A DNA stretch of 64,000 nucleotides from Hygrocybe punicea (taxonomy: Eukaryota; Basidiomycota; Agaricomycetes; Agaricales; Hygrophoraceae). The DNA is taken from contig OY744465.1 of NCBI GenBank assembly GCA_963556145.1, positions 2,418,001-2,482,000 on the forward strand. Direction: 5' to 3'. Each line of letters starts with the position of its first letter. The stretch's first letter is position 1. Position numbers and translations under genes: made by a program. The notes under the pieces were generated by a model that made no database searches, was not told where the DNA came from, and was given only the letters and a program-made list of their open reading frames with translations. Positions 46,485-58,439 of this stretch are shown here, in pieces.

Positions 46485-49400
46485 TCAAGTACAAACTAAT
46501 GATGACCTAAGCATTTTGGCAGAGCTTTCAATGTGAAGTGGTCCCAATTTATTCCTGTACCTCCACTTGCTGTATGAACCATGAATGGTTGCCCACTTGA
46601 CACCATGGCTGAGATGTTGTTTGTGCTCAGTGCTTGACCTTGCGCCCTCCCATGTGGCTGCAGAGGGTTGTTTGAGGGTCCTGCCCTCCCAACACCAAAA
46701 TGCGTGGTTGCAGTCAAACTCCATTGTGGTGGGGCATGGTTGGCTGCCAAGGATCTCCATTGCAATGGAGCTCTAGCCCAACTGGCATAAGGTGCAGCCC
46801 AGTCTTCACAAGGCTGCAAATGTTGAATTGAATCCCACAGCGGTGGAGAGGGTGAAAGTGCAAAGGTGTCAGGCATCTCCATGATGGGAGGGGATCTGAC
46901 AGTGTGGGATGGTCCCACTACCCCATCACCGAATTCCATGAGTCAAGGGTGGATCCACTGAGGGTGATGGGGCGAAGCGGGGAGGGCATAATCAGCATGG
47001 GCCCGCTTCCGCTTGGGCAGGCATCGCACTCTTGATCAGTGACATCAGTGGGGGGAAGTCAGACTTGAATTCTACAATCAAGCTTTCTGGTTGAATGTCT
47101 GGTATGTCAACATATTCCAATTCTTCACTGGAATGCCTGGAAGTGTCGGGTGGTGTCAGTGAAGTCGGAGGTATTCTTGCACCCACTTCGACATCAGGAG
47201 CTAAGTTGAGTGGTGTCAGTGGACATTGAAGATCCTCTGTGCCAACTTCACTTTCTTGGTCAGGTTCTGCACCCCCTGTGGAGCTTCCAGGCTGACAATG
47301 CTGTGTAGCAAACCATCAGACTCTTCCACCATATCATTGATGAAGAGGCGACTGGGTTGCTGCCCCCACTGCTGCACTGACCCCAAGGCGAGTTAGAGGC
47401 CTCTCCGCCTCAACATCAGTAGCTCAGGCTTTACCTTTGGCCTTCCTCAACCCCTTGAAATCCTTGCCTGACCACTTGCGAAAGGGTGTCACCTCTTCTT
47501 CTGACAGGATCTTGCTGAACTCTTCATTGGGCAGACCACTGTTGATCAGACACTCCATCAATTCTATATGACATAGTTGGTGTTGGACTGGGTTACCAAG
47601 TGACAGTCTGACTCACTGTAATGACTGCTGTCCTTCTTGAAGAAGGTGTCAAGCATGATGCCCTTGGCAAGCCCTTGATCGATCATGATAACATTGACGG
47701 CGCTGAGTGCAACCATTGTGATGACCAGGACTGGTCTCGTTTGTCCCCGTCGATGGAACCTGCCAACAACTTGTTCCAAATGAAGTTTTGTCCATGACAA
47801 ATCCTATGCATAGCTTTCCAATCAATGCTAAAAAGGCAGCACAGTTGGATTGAACTCACAAAGAAAATAATGATGCTGATTTCGATCATGTTGTGGCCCT
47901 GCACCCTGACCAAGGAGAGGAGGAGCACCTGTACAAGGGTCCCTCTCTTGAACTGCTCCAAGATCATCACCTGCTCCTCCGCAGACTGGGTGCCATTGTA
48001 TTTCTTGCAATAGATCCTGTGCAGCGCAAACACCTAATTGGAGCATCAGATGGAAACTCGTTACTAGTATGTTGCACTGGGTTGAGTTACTCACACTTGC
48101 CATCAGGTTGGCCATCAGTGGGAACTGATGGTAAACTGTGATTTTCCTCGTCCTTGGTGGCTCAGACCCAGGAGCAATATAGGCCCTCAGTGGGAAGTCA
48201 ACTGTCAAACCATCTGTGGAGAAGGTTGGGGGCTCATTATCATCATGGTCCAGGTGGTGTCAGAGCATGTCGACCAACAGTTGGAGTTTGGTTCCACACT
48301 TCCTTTCCCACCTCTTCATGTCCTTGATCGGTTGCCAACTTTTTGTGTCCTTGTCCTTGTGTTTTGAGGCTTTGTCCTTTTGCTTCCTGAATGGATACGT
48401 GACCACTAGTCTGTAGTGGATATAGAAGCTCTGCTCAGCTATGAGTGTGCCATGGCAGTGCAACGGAGTAAGTACTTACTTCGCTTAGGTTAGATTTTCC
48501 TTTGGTCTTATATGAAGGTTTGTTAGTTTGCTGCTCTGTTGCAAACCATGAGTAAGCCTCTACATACTTCTCAATGATGTCATCGATATGACTTTGGATC
48601 TTTGCCAACTCCCTTCACCTCAGCTGACAAGTTGCTATAACAGTTTGGAGGGGTGGTAGATCAGCGTTGATCCGCTTCTGGTCCCAAGTGATGGAGGATC
48701 CCATGTGGCGGATGGGGTGTTGTCTGTACCATCATTGGATTTCCTGCACCCATTTGGTGAGGATGGACTTCAAATCTTGATAAGGGTCGACCTCATTGGA
48801 GGTGTCAATGCCATGGAGGTTTTGGATGGTCAACATCCAACCAACAACCCTGTCATCTTCTGACACCTGCCTTTTGGCTTGGCTGACCTGTCACAACCAA
48901 GCCTGGTCAGAGTCGTCTCTCAGGTGGCCCATGAAGTTTTTGATGCTGAGGTAGTGAGCAAGATGGCACAGATCCTGTAGCAGCGATGACACATTAGTAA
49001 CCCAAACGCAAATGAAAATTGACCTACAATCGGGCTTGTCCAGAGGGGGGTCACGGTGGCAAGTAGAACGACAGAGGCTTGGTGGGTCAGGGACAATAGC
49101 CCATTGAAGCCAGGGCCTGGGTTGTGAAAATCATGGGCTTTGTCCACGATCAAGACGCACCACTTGTGTCACCATAAAGTTTGGGCAGAGGTCATCCCAT
49201 CTACATCAGGCTTCTATAGGCATGAATCCAACATTGCCTGACAGGGGCTGGGTTTTTTCAGGGTCTGAAGCACCAGCGCTGCTTGCTTGTGAAGTGTCTA
49301 GATTCAAAGATAATGTTTACAGCTCTGACCGCTGACATTTGAACAAACAAATTACTGACTGTGACACAACGACAATCCTGCGAATTGCAGGTTGGTGTGA

Positions 49401-50613
49401 CTCTGCATAAGGGCTTCCGTTTTTCCAAAAACTGACTCACTCCTTGGCCACAGTGAGATATTGAAATATGTTGACTGAGTGGCTCTTGAAAAACCCGCGG
49501 ATTTCATCGAATGCCTGCATGACCAGGGAATTCGGGATGCAAACAAGGTGAGGAAGGTCAAGCACCAGACCCAACCCTGCAAAGTATGGATGGTCGACTG
49601 AATGACAGTCAGGAAGATGCTATAGATGTGGGGAGTAACAATACTGACTGAGAATGGGTGGCCTTGGGTGACCCTGGTGCTCCAAAGCCCACACTTCCGT
49701 CACGAGGGCAGCAAAGGCCCAATATTGGACTGTTTTGCCAAGACTGACTGCATCCTCCAGCAGCATTCCAGGAACTCTCGATGGTGGAATGATTGGGGTC
49801 TTGGTGAACAGTCGTTCCGCTTGTGCCATGACAGAGCATTGTTGATGCCACAACAGGTGGAGGATTTTGAAGTCAGGGTGGCGTAGGGTGAATGCTTGGG
49901 CAGACAAGCTGTTTGCACTGTGCCCTGCTTCTTTGAACTTGGCCTGCAGTTCCAGGGACCACTGCCAAGTGGGGACCTCTGACAGCCTTTGGATGGGGGC
50001 GAAGATGGCAGGCCGCTGGTTGGCAAAACCAAGGCATAAATTGAGGTCGGTCTCTGAAAGTGCAACAAACTTTTTGACACCCAAGTCTGGGGTCACTGCC
50101 CATATCTCCGCTAAACTCACATTCAGTGCTATCCATGGTGCTTCTTCCTCTGACTTCGAGTTGAAGTACTGGATGTACATCACCCAAATTTCCACCACCT
50201 CTGCCTTGGAAGCTAACTCTGCCCTCAGCTTTTTGGCTTTGCCCTGACTGCATTCTCCTTGGCACATAGTCAGTTAGGACCACTTTGACACAGTCAATGC
50301 AGCAAACTTGCCTGCAGGCCCTGTATGTTGTCTTGCCGGCTCCCACCCCAACTGGACCATTAAGCCCTCCAAGAGAGCTTCCGTCTCCACCACTTCGTTT
50401 TCACCATCACGAGAGTCAGGCGACCATTCCATGCCATTCCGCAAGGCTTGGAGCACCTTCATCACTTGCCGGATGCGCTTCGCTGTCACCTCTTCCTCCA
50501 GAGCTGTGAAAACCATTAGTCATCTGTTGGGCACTCCCACAGCATCATGCACTGATCCTTGCCTCCAATAGGGCCACCTTCTTTTGCTGCAATGTGGACA
50601 TCTCTGAGGACAT
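46485..50613 (-). pseudogene. SNF2-type helicase/ATPase with degenerate motifs
   Basis: A plausible start is MSSEMSTLQQKKVALLEAR at 50613. The N-terminal domain includes KAEVVEIWVMYIQYFNSK. Motif I reads GMLLEDAVSLGKT near 49,735 where SNF2 proteins have D-x-GLGKT. Motif II reads IVDKAHDFHNP near 49,145 in place of DEAH. Then follow VVLLATVTPLWTSP, EEQVMILEQFKRG, RVQGHNMIEISI, and motif VI with HLEQVVGRFHRRGQTRPVLV near 47,760. A Pro/Ser-rich C-terminal tail continues to 46485 with stops. SNF2 proteins remodel chromatin; this group is repeated in mushroom genomes. Two altered ATP-site motifs plus stops indicate decay. Confidence 0.6.
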
Positions 50614-50633
50614 CACACTCTACCACACATTCC

Positions 50634-50866
50634 TTAGTAGTCCTTAAGGACTCCTCAAGGACTCCTCTGCTAAATTGCAAGGAGTCCTCAAGGAGTCCTT
50701 AAGGAGTCCTTGATTTCCTCACCATGGAAACTTTTTCCTTAAGGAGTTTGTAAGGAGTCCTTGGTCCTCCTAAGGACTCTGACCAAGGAGTGACTAAGGA
50801 ATCCTCAAGGAGTCCTCAAGGAGTCCTCTGAGAAGTGTTGCTCCTTGAAGGAGTCCTCCCCAATTA
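50634..50866. repeat. Cluster of short AAGGAGTCCT palindromic repeats
   Basis: In about 230 bp, CCTCAAGGAGTCC and related TTAAGGAGTCC or its complement GGACTCCTTAAGG occur over a dozen times at irregular spacing. The cluster sits just upstream of the SNF2-type start codon (50613). Confidence 0.7.
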
Positions 50867-50923
50867 GCATTCCCCGAAGTTCTCATTACATGTTTATTAA
50901 TTATTATTGTATTATTTAATGAG

Positions 50924-51977
50924 GTGGTATGCCCCAAATTAGATAGTGCATTGTGGCAGGTTTATATACCTTTATTTGGTGCACAGACCATTTGTAGAAA
51001 CAGAAACCAGTTGCCCAAGAATGATGACACAGGGCAAGCTGTGACTGCCAATGAGTTGGAAAGAGTTGCCTTAACGGTTGCAGCAGCAATCTTGAACCCC
51101 AGTAAGGACAAAATATACAATACATGTGCTTGCTGACTTGCTGTTGAAATGCAGTAATTTTGCCATGGGACGCCAATTGAGTGGTGAACAGAGTCAAGAA
51201 CATCAAAAAGGCATCACCGAAGAGCAAGGAACACATGAAAAAGTTTTTCCATGGCATAAATATTGGAGAACTGGATGAACCTGCTACAATTATGGATAAA
51301 TTTGGCTCCATTCTTGTCTGGTATCTTCCAGACATCCTGGATCCTACCACAATAGTGAGCAAGCTTCTGAGTGAGCTTTACCCCTCCACATATTAACTCC
51401 AACAGGAGGAAACAAACAAGAGCATTGGGTCTATCTCTAGACCTCTATCACAATCACATCTAACTGCTCTCTCCAAGCATGAAGAAGGGAAAAGTGTGCA
51501 ATGGAGGAATAATCCTGATCTCTTTATGGCACCGGCTGATCCATGCTCTCAACCAGGGTCAATTGATTTTTCACCTGCATGGTTCGCTCAGGATAGAGAG
51601 GTATCTTCAATGTCCAAAAATAATTTGGGTTAAAGTCTATCAGTTAACATAAACCCCTTGTCAGAGACTGAAAGATTAATTGCTGACGTCTACGACACTG
51701 CATGGGTGTGAGCCAGCTACATGGATGACAAGCATGAAGCAGATGGAGATGGTCCTCAATGGCATCACTGCTATAACTCACCATGCATTGTATAACACTG
51801 GTCTCACTGCGATTAGAAAACTTGTTGACGACAATGAACTGCCAAATGTTCATGAAAATGCCCTATTATGGCCTACCTTTGAATCTTCATTGGCAAGAAG
51901 TGTGAATTTTGTACATGTCTCATGGAACCAGTTAGTCTTCATAGGTCAGGACAAAGAAATAGGAACTTATGGGCTGC
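50924..51977 (+). pseudogene. Possible N-terminal part of a TET/JBP-like dioxygenase family protein
   Basis: Frames read SKEHMKKFFHGINIGELDEP, ITHHALYNTGLTAIRKL, LLWPTFESSLARSVNFVHVS and QLVFIGQDKEIGTYGLL. The last part resembles the stretch before and around the iron-binding H-x-D of TET/JBP-like 2-oxoglutarate dioxygenases that accompany mushroom DNA transposons. Here the motif reads H-V-S. Solo LTR C cuts the frame at 51977. The assignment is weak; it could be another transposon-associated family. Confidence 0.3.
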
Positions 51978-52682
51978 TGTAGAGGGCAGGGTCCCTCTAT
52001 ACACGAAAACCCGACATATACGACACAACCCGAATCCGCACAAAGACCTATAACGAACCTGATCGAAATACATTCCAAAATCCACCAAACCTGGATCCGG
52101 ATCCGATCCGTAACACAGGGCGGCGCTCAACCCGATTGTATATGTTCTCATCACGATGTTCATCAACACCGGTTCACTCCTATACTACAGTTCCTATCAC
52201 GTTTCGTAGAGACACTGATCGGGTTGATATGTTTCAGTAGATTTGACGTTTACTGCCTCTTCTCCTAAATGGCCTGTGCAGAGCACCGCCTTGTTTAAGT
52301 ACTATAAAATGTAGAGATAGTTGTACCAATAATACAAGTTGACTCTTCACCCCAAAACGCACAGAACCCTTTCGTACTAAGTCTCTCACCACTTTCTGTT
52401 ATCCTGTAACAAACCCGCCCTTACTATCCCTAAATACTCTTCGTCAACTCCACGACCCAACCGGATCCGACACCCAAATCAATCCGGAAACCAACCCGAC
52501 CAATCGGACACCAACCCGATCAATCGGAAACCAACCCGACCAATCGGAAAGGTCCAATCCTCTCCGGTTCCCACTTACGTGACCTCGGATTCTCTACTTG
52601 CCACTCCTTTGATCACTTCTACTAGCTGATCACCCTTCACAGTAGATTCCCATTTGGATCTACAACCACACTCGCCGTCACA
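51978..52682 (-). repeat. Solo LTR C, relative of LTRs A and B
   Basis: Ends are TGTGACGGCGAGTG (at 52682, minus strand) and CCTCTACA (at 51978). Flanks CTGC (51974-51977) and CCGC (52683-52686) are 4 bp repeats with one C/T difference. An internal CCGACCAATCGGA-type motif is repeated three or more times near 52,490-52,550. It lies between the dioxygenase-like fragment and the hAT transposase. Confidence 0.8.
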
Positions 52683-52686
52683 CCGC

Positions 52687-54791
52687 ACATCAAGAATACG
52701 AGTGATCAAGTCATACAAAGAAGCCCATCATGTGCGAATCCATTTGAGCAGCTGCAACAGCTGCAGGTTCTTGTCCTTGCAAAGCCTGTGGAAGTAGGTG
52801 TGAGCTTGCAGTGAGGAGTGGACTTGATTGACGAATGCAAGCACTTTGCCAAGAATATCGCGGGGCTCAAACTCTTCAACATTGGCAAGTTCATCCATGA
52901 TTTCAATGACAGTAGCAAGACCCTCTAAGTCCTCGAGAAGTTCATGACCATTGTCATTGTAATCATCTTCTTCAACATCCTTGATGGTAGTCTTTTGTGA
53001 ACTCGCCAATGTGGCCTTCAAGTCGACAGCATGAATTGGCATTGGTCCCACTTTGCTAACTAACACATGGGATGCACAGTGAACAGGATGCTCCATGCAA
53101 TATGCATGTCGTTCTTTGGCAATCCATGTCTTTCCAGGTGGATTAATGGTCTTCACCAAGACTTGAATAGCCTTGTCACAGACGGTCAAACCATCAGCCA
53201 TACCCCACCCAAGCTTAGTGGGATTTACTAAGCCATACTCGGCGAGAATGGTAATCAACAGAGCACTGGCGTTCTTGCCAGAATGGTCACCAACAATCTC
53301 CCAAAACACAAGGACTTGTTCATGCAGTTGCCACTCTGCATCAATCCAATGTGCCATTACAGTCAGATAAGGGTCAAATGCTTGTGACATCCTGGCATCA
53401 AACATGAAGGAGACAGCACTGTCAAGCGCTTTGAATTTTTCTGGCAGAAGTCCTTTAACATGAGGAGATTTGGAATAGACTCCATCCATAATAGTTGTTC
53501 AGCTCGGGATATCACGAGGGACCATTCCTAGATGCTGGTATCGCAGGATGGCCTTAAAGGAGTCCTTCTAAACAATGGCAAATGACTGCGAAACAAATAA
53601 ATTCAGATATTAAACCATTGGATGTGAAGGTACTTACTTGGTCATCGAGAATCATCCATTTGCAAAGGTGCAAAATGAGCCCTTCCCGACTCCAAGCCAG
53701 CACCCAAGGTGTCACAACAGAGAATGAACCAATGTCACTCTGGGTACTAATGATATTGCCATCTTTCACATCAGGACTCTTGGCAGTTACTGGAACATCG
53801 TGCTTCTGGCTGTAGAGATCTATATCTCTGTGAGCACGTATTCTTCTATTTTCCTTCATCCCTCTTCCTTCTGCATTCCCCTCTATTCATTAGATTCCAT
53901 TTCCTTGGTACACTCCCTTTTATAGATACTATACAGTACCTATATAGTGTTTTGTGTACATGCATACAAACAAGCTTAGTTTTGGGTTTTCACCTCACGA
54001 CAAGGACTTGCACACCCCAAATCCGTGCCTACAAAGGCCACATTCACCACATCACACATCTCATGGTAATACCGGTAGTGCTCGCCACCTTTGCAAGTGA
54101 TATGTGCACAGAGCGTGGATGTTGTGCAAGTGTTCCTGTAGAAACTGGAACTGCATGGCAACTTCTTATCCTTCCTGTAAAAGTGGGTCAGCGCTAGAGA
54201 ATATGAAAATAAATTGTACATACTTGCAAAGAACACACCACCAGCCATCGAGCCATTTGTCACCCTTGAGGCATTTGCCTGGTTCAAAGACAAAGTTGAG
54301 GTCAGCACGTCACTTGTCTTTGCTATGCACACAATGATATTTGATGCGTTTCTGGTGTAGATTGTCAGTACATAGTGTTTCTAGTAGCAAATAAAAACTT
54401 GCTGTCTTATCCTTGGCAGAAAGCGCCTCAAGTGTGTCGAGATCCTCATTGGCACTGGAACACTTGTCATCATCATTGTTGTTGTTGTCATCATTGTTGT
54501 CATCTTGGTGTCAGAGGTTTCAGACTCGGAGTCAGATTGGATTTGAATGATGGCACCGGTTTTCCTCTTTTTTGCAAGGGTAACATTGGCCTTGTCTCCT
54601 TGTTCTTGTTCTGGAAATGAGCATGTGTTGTGAAGGTTTTGATGAACTCCAGCCACTTTTCTGGCAGGCAAATGGCCAGTAAGTGTTGAATCTGACAGTG
54701 CCATCTTGGGTTGGCCACAAAGTTGACACACACGGGGGTTGAGTGATGACAATGACAATGATTGTGATGGTTGTGATAGTTGTGATGGCAT
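52687..54791 (-). pseudogene. hAT transposase, broken by stops and truncated
   Basis: The N-terminal part starts at 54791 (Ser-rich, then CQLCGQPKMALSDSTLTGHL) and has a Cys/His region (CTTSTLCAHITCKGG). The catalytic core from 53489 reads LTVMAHWIDAEWQLHEQVLV, VGDHSGKNASALLITILAEYG, ADGLTVCDKAIQVL and LQLLQLLKWIRT, matching hAT RNase H-like transposases. In-frame TGA codons at 53499-53501 and 52728-52730 stand at Arg-type positions (S-stop-TT, T-stop-WAS), plus a TAG near 53,565. The gene is cut at 52,687 by solo LTR C, so the dimerisation domain is missing. Confidence 0.75.
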
Positions 54792-54979
54792 CGAGTTGGT
54801 GCTGATGAATGGTCGGCGGTCCCAATATATGGAGAAATTTGGCCTCCTGAACCTTCCAGAAAAGGCTACAGTTTTGGTCTAGACTGGGTTTGAAACAGTC
54901 TGGCACCGAGCGAAAATGGTGAAACCAGCAACCGAACGGTTTGGTCTCAGCCAAAGATTCCCAAACCAGGTTTGGATCA

Positions 54980-55006
54980 GTCTGAGACTGAACTTCCCCA
55001 ACACTA
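54980..55006 (-). repeat. Outer terminal repeat of the hAT element
   Basis: From 55006 the minus strand reads TAGTGTTGGGGAAGTTCAGT, the same terminus as MITE 4. It lies about 215 bp upstream of the transposase ATG. The opposite end was not found. Confidence 0.65.
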
Positions 55007-55170
55007 GTATGTCTCAAAACAATATCCAAAAATGGCATGCACCAAGTCACATACAAAACACAATAATTGGATATTAAAACCCACAAACAACAAGAACAAA
55101 GTCAACTCCAGTAATTCTTGGTGAAACAAACATTTACATAACATTGGTTCACAATGACATTAGACCATGA

Positions 55171-55297
55171 ACCCCCCCCATCTTAGCAGTGTTGTCTTAG
55201 TTGTAAGCAACAATGAAAACTGCTGTTCTCTCCTCTGGAAACTGATCCCCAGTTAAGTTGATTGTTGCCAGAGCCACTGCAGAAGCAATCTGTAACA
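55171..55297 (-). repeat. Copy 3 of the 130 bp TGTTACGGATC block
   Basis: Starts at 55297 as TGTTACAGATTGCTTCTGC and ends in a G run on the minus strand. It is more diverged than the other two copies; several differences are C to T or G to A. Confidence 0.65.
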
Positions 55298-55999
55298 CCT
55301 TCATAGTCAGCTGAGTTGCCTATATTCAATATTGTAATAATGTCAAGAGAGGCTTGCACTGCAGCCTGAAGTGAATTATAATGTGTGGGTATATTTTTGT
55401 ATCATACTTTGAAATGAAGGCTGGGCCCAAAAGCTCAGCTACATTGTAATGTTAGTGACACAGTACTTGGAGATATCACAATGTGCTCATGCCTAAGCAA
55501 ATGAGTGGTCCCATTTTAACACACACCCCAGGGATTCCCAATATTGCAATGCATGGACCACAAACATATTTTATTCAATGTCTAGCAGGAGCTTTTGTAG
55601 AACAGGCAACCAACTATTATGCAGGATCACTGCCTGTGTCATCTCCTCTATGTCTTTCAGTGTCTGATGGACAAGTAGTTGTCAAGCAACTGCTACTAGC
55701 CCAGCCTTGGTAAGTCCTTGCTGTAAGTTGGTCAACTCATAGCTTCTGAAGATGCATCAGTTTTGATAATATTTGTGGCACTATGGACTCAAGAACTCAC
55801 CAAAATGTATGTTCAAGATAATCCTGGGCTGAGTATACTGTTAGCCCAAGCTGATTTTGGCATGCTGATAGTGAACCATATGCTTCACTATCAGCCTTCT
55901 CAACAAGGCTCTCAAAATCTGTAAGAGTACTTTTTATCTCCTGCATGAAACTAGTAAGCATCCCAATCTCAAGAATTAGTAGTTTTTTACCTCAACTTC
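55298..55999. other. No confident gene
   Basis: A plus-strand frame (55483-55713) reads GPQTYFIQCLAGAFVEQATN but nothing recognisable surrounds it. Confidence 0.3.
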
Positions 56000-58037
56000 T
56001 CAGGACATTCCATTGGATGCAAAAAACTGCCCCAGAGCTGCAGAACTCAATAGCAATTTAGACACATAGGATGCATCAGCACCCTTGTCAACCTGACATG
56101 TTTTTGATTCAGTCCTGGTCTTCAACAGGGTTGGATGGGTAAAGGTTATCTGAGGAACCATCTTCTTTTCCGCTGAACTGAACACAACTTGTGCTGGTGT
56201 AAGATTGGCATAGTAAGCATCCTTGAGTTTCTGATAGGGAATAGCCCAAGATAAAATCCATCCACATCAGAAAGAGTGCAGATCCATGACGATATGCTGT
56301 CCTATCTTGATATCCACATCAGACAAAATATCAGTGTTCTTCCATACCTGGTGTTGAAACTTTTGAATAAACTCGTAGGGGGTTCTGTGTGTCCACTCAC
56401 AATTGATGGAATGCCACTTGGATGCTTGCTGTCAATGCCTAAGTGAAATGAAAGTTATCTGTAAAGTATTTGCCGAAAGGCCGAACATACCAATAGGGAA
56501 ATGCAGGGGTAATCCCAAGATACATTTGTCTGTATCCGTACTCGTACTTGCCACAGATACGGATACCATATCCGCGGATTTTACCCACGGATTCCTGATC
56601 AAAATGAGCTGGAGATCATCCAAAACGGTCAAGAATTGACTGAGATAGAGTCCAATCAATGTTTAGTCTCTATCTCAGTCAATTCTTGACCGTTTTGGAT
56701 GATCTCCAGCTCATTTTGAAGCCCACGGATACGAGAATCTGTATCCGTACTCGTACTCTTACGAGTACGGATACCTGTGGATCAGGGATTACCCTTATCC
56801 CTGCATTTCCCTACATACCAATCAAGGTATATAGATTGGATTTTACACCAGTCAAATCCAATCTGTGCTTTCTGAGTAAGACGTTCATCACCTCCACCAG
56901 AGGACTCAGCAAAAATAAAATAAGACTCTACATTGAACTGACCTCGGTCACTGCATCCTTGTCATAAATGTTGAGGATGTAAAGGCAAATCAAATGCTGC
57001 AGACTAGGACTGCCATCCCTTGGACAGGTTGATACTTTGGCCAAGAATGCTGGAGTCGATGACAAAAGCCCCAAGACAAGGGATGCTGGGTTCATGTGAG
57101 CTGGCAGCAGCCCAAACTTGGATAAGGGGATGAAAATGAACTTGCGAGGTTGGTCCAAATCATGTCAACTTTTTCGGTCAGTGCAAAGACAAGCCTTTAG
57201 ATATTCTGTGAGAATTATAGCCGAAGATTCAATGAATGGAATACCATTTCCCACACATGAATCCATGTCCAATTGAGATTCCTTTCAGATTTTCTGTGGC
57301 CTCATTTTGAACCTGGAAGGGGATGAGAAACTTGAGGGATTGGGTAAAAAAAGGGGCCCAACCTGTTCCCGCACTTCTTTCTTGCTCTTGGCATCTGTCT
57401 CCTTGCTTGAACACGTTGGACTAGGCAGGGGAGTCCTGAGCTAGTCGCAGGCTCAAGGAAAGCTCGGATCGCAATGGGATCTGGATAAGGATGATGGTCT
57501 ACTACATGTCTAAACTAAGTATTCCAACAGTCACGTGACCCACTACTACAACGTAGGAATAGCTGAATCGTTCTGGAAGGAGAACAAAGTTCAGATGGTG
57601 GTTCTGACATTTGAAAGGCACCACCTTGATTTTTTTGACGGTTTTTGACACCTCGTCCACTGAACACGAGATGAACAATAACACATCGAAGAGAGGAGAT
57701 TGATGCACACAGCTCTGAAGCCTCTTCAATTGCAGCTTCCCTACCCTCATCATCTCCAGGGGATGAGGAGCCTCTTGCCCAGATCCACTGCAAATAATCA
57801 CCACATAAACAAAGGATGTTTCTGATTAAAAAGAAAGAAAGAAAACTTTACAGGTTTGGATCCATCGTCTTGAACCATAGAAGGCCTGTACTGTGTAAGA
57901 ATAGGTTGAATTTGTGTATGCAAAGAAGCTTGAAATTCAGGCCTCACTTTTTTCAGGAAATCGGGCAGTGAGATATCTGAATATTTCGACCATTCATAGG
58001 GATATTTCATGGGAAGAAAATCCTCATTGTTGATCAT
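56000..58037 (-). pseudogene. Unrecognised transposon-associated gene fragments
   Basis: Several minus-strand blocks look coding: YEWSKYSDISLPDFLKKVRP (58037 down), LFDVLLFISCSVDEVSKTVK and HHLNFVLLPERFSYSY (57804-57502), ASLVLGLLSSTPAFLAKVST (57158-56928), and ADASYVSKLLLSSAALGQFF (56185-56000). They could be exons of one gene, interrupted by MITE 7. I do not recognise the family. Confidence 0.3.
56495..56812. mobile_element. 318 bp hairpin MITE with 10 bp target duplication (MITE 7)
   Basis: Exact repeats ACATACCAAT flank it at 56485-56494 and 56813-56822. Ends are AGGGAAATGCAGGGGTAAT and AGGGAAATGCAGGGATAAG (other strand). The middle is a near-perfect palindrome around TGTTTAGT at 56,660. 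A long duplication suggests Mutator-like mobilisation. Confidence 0.9.
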
Positions 58038-58439
58038 TTTCAGTAGAATTCAAGTCGTAGATGGGCCAATTTGGCTACAGTCACCAGCAAAAGGTCACAA
58101 CCAATGGAAGGCCAGGCAAGGAGCCACCTGGCCCACAGAAGGACTGCAAGGGTACACATCAGTAGATCTACACTTTCTTATTTTGGCTTTGTGTGGCTTT
58201 GTGCATATTCAATCAAGCTTATGCTTTTATCAATGGACTTAACCTGACTTATCAAAGCTTTTCAAATGCTTTTTGCTTATTCAATTGGACTTGCACTTTC
58301 AAGTTGATCAGTGAGCCAGGAGTATCAATAAGCAATTTTGTGACTATGATGATCTATGTATTTGTTGACATAGTAAGAATGGAAGGCAGTCAGTGTCTTC
58401 TGGAAGGAGAATTGACATGGTAGGGGCTGATCACCATAC

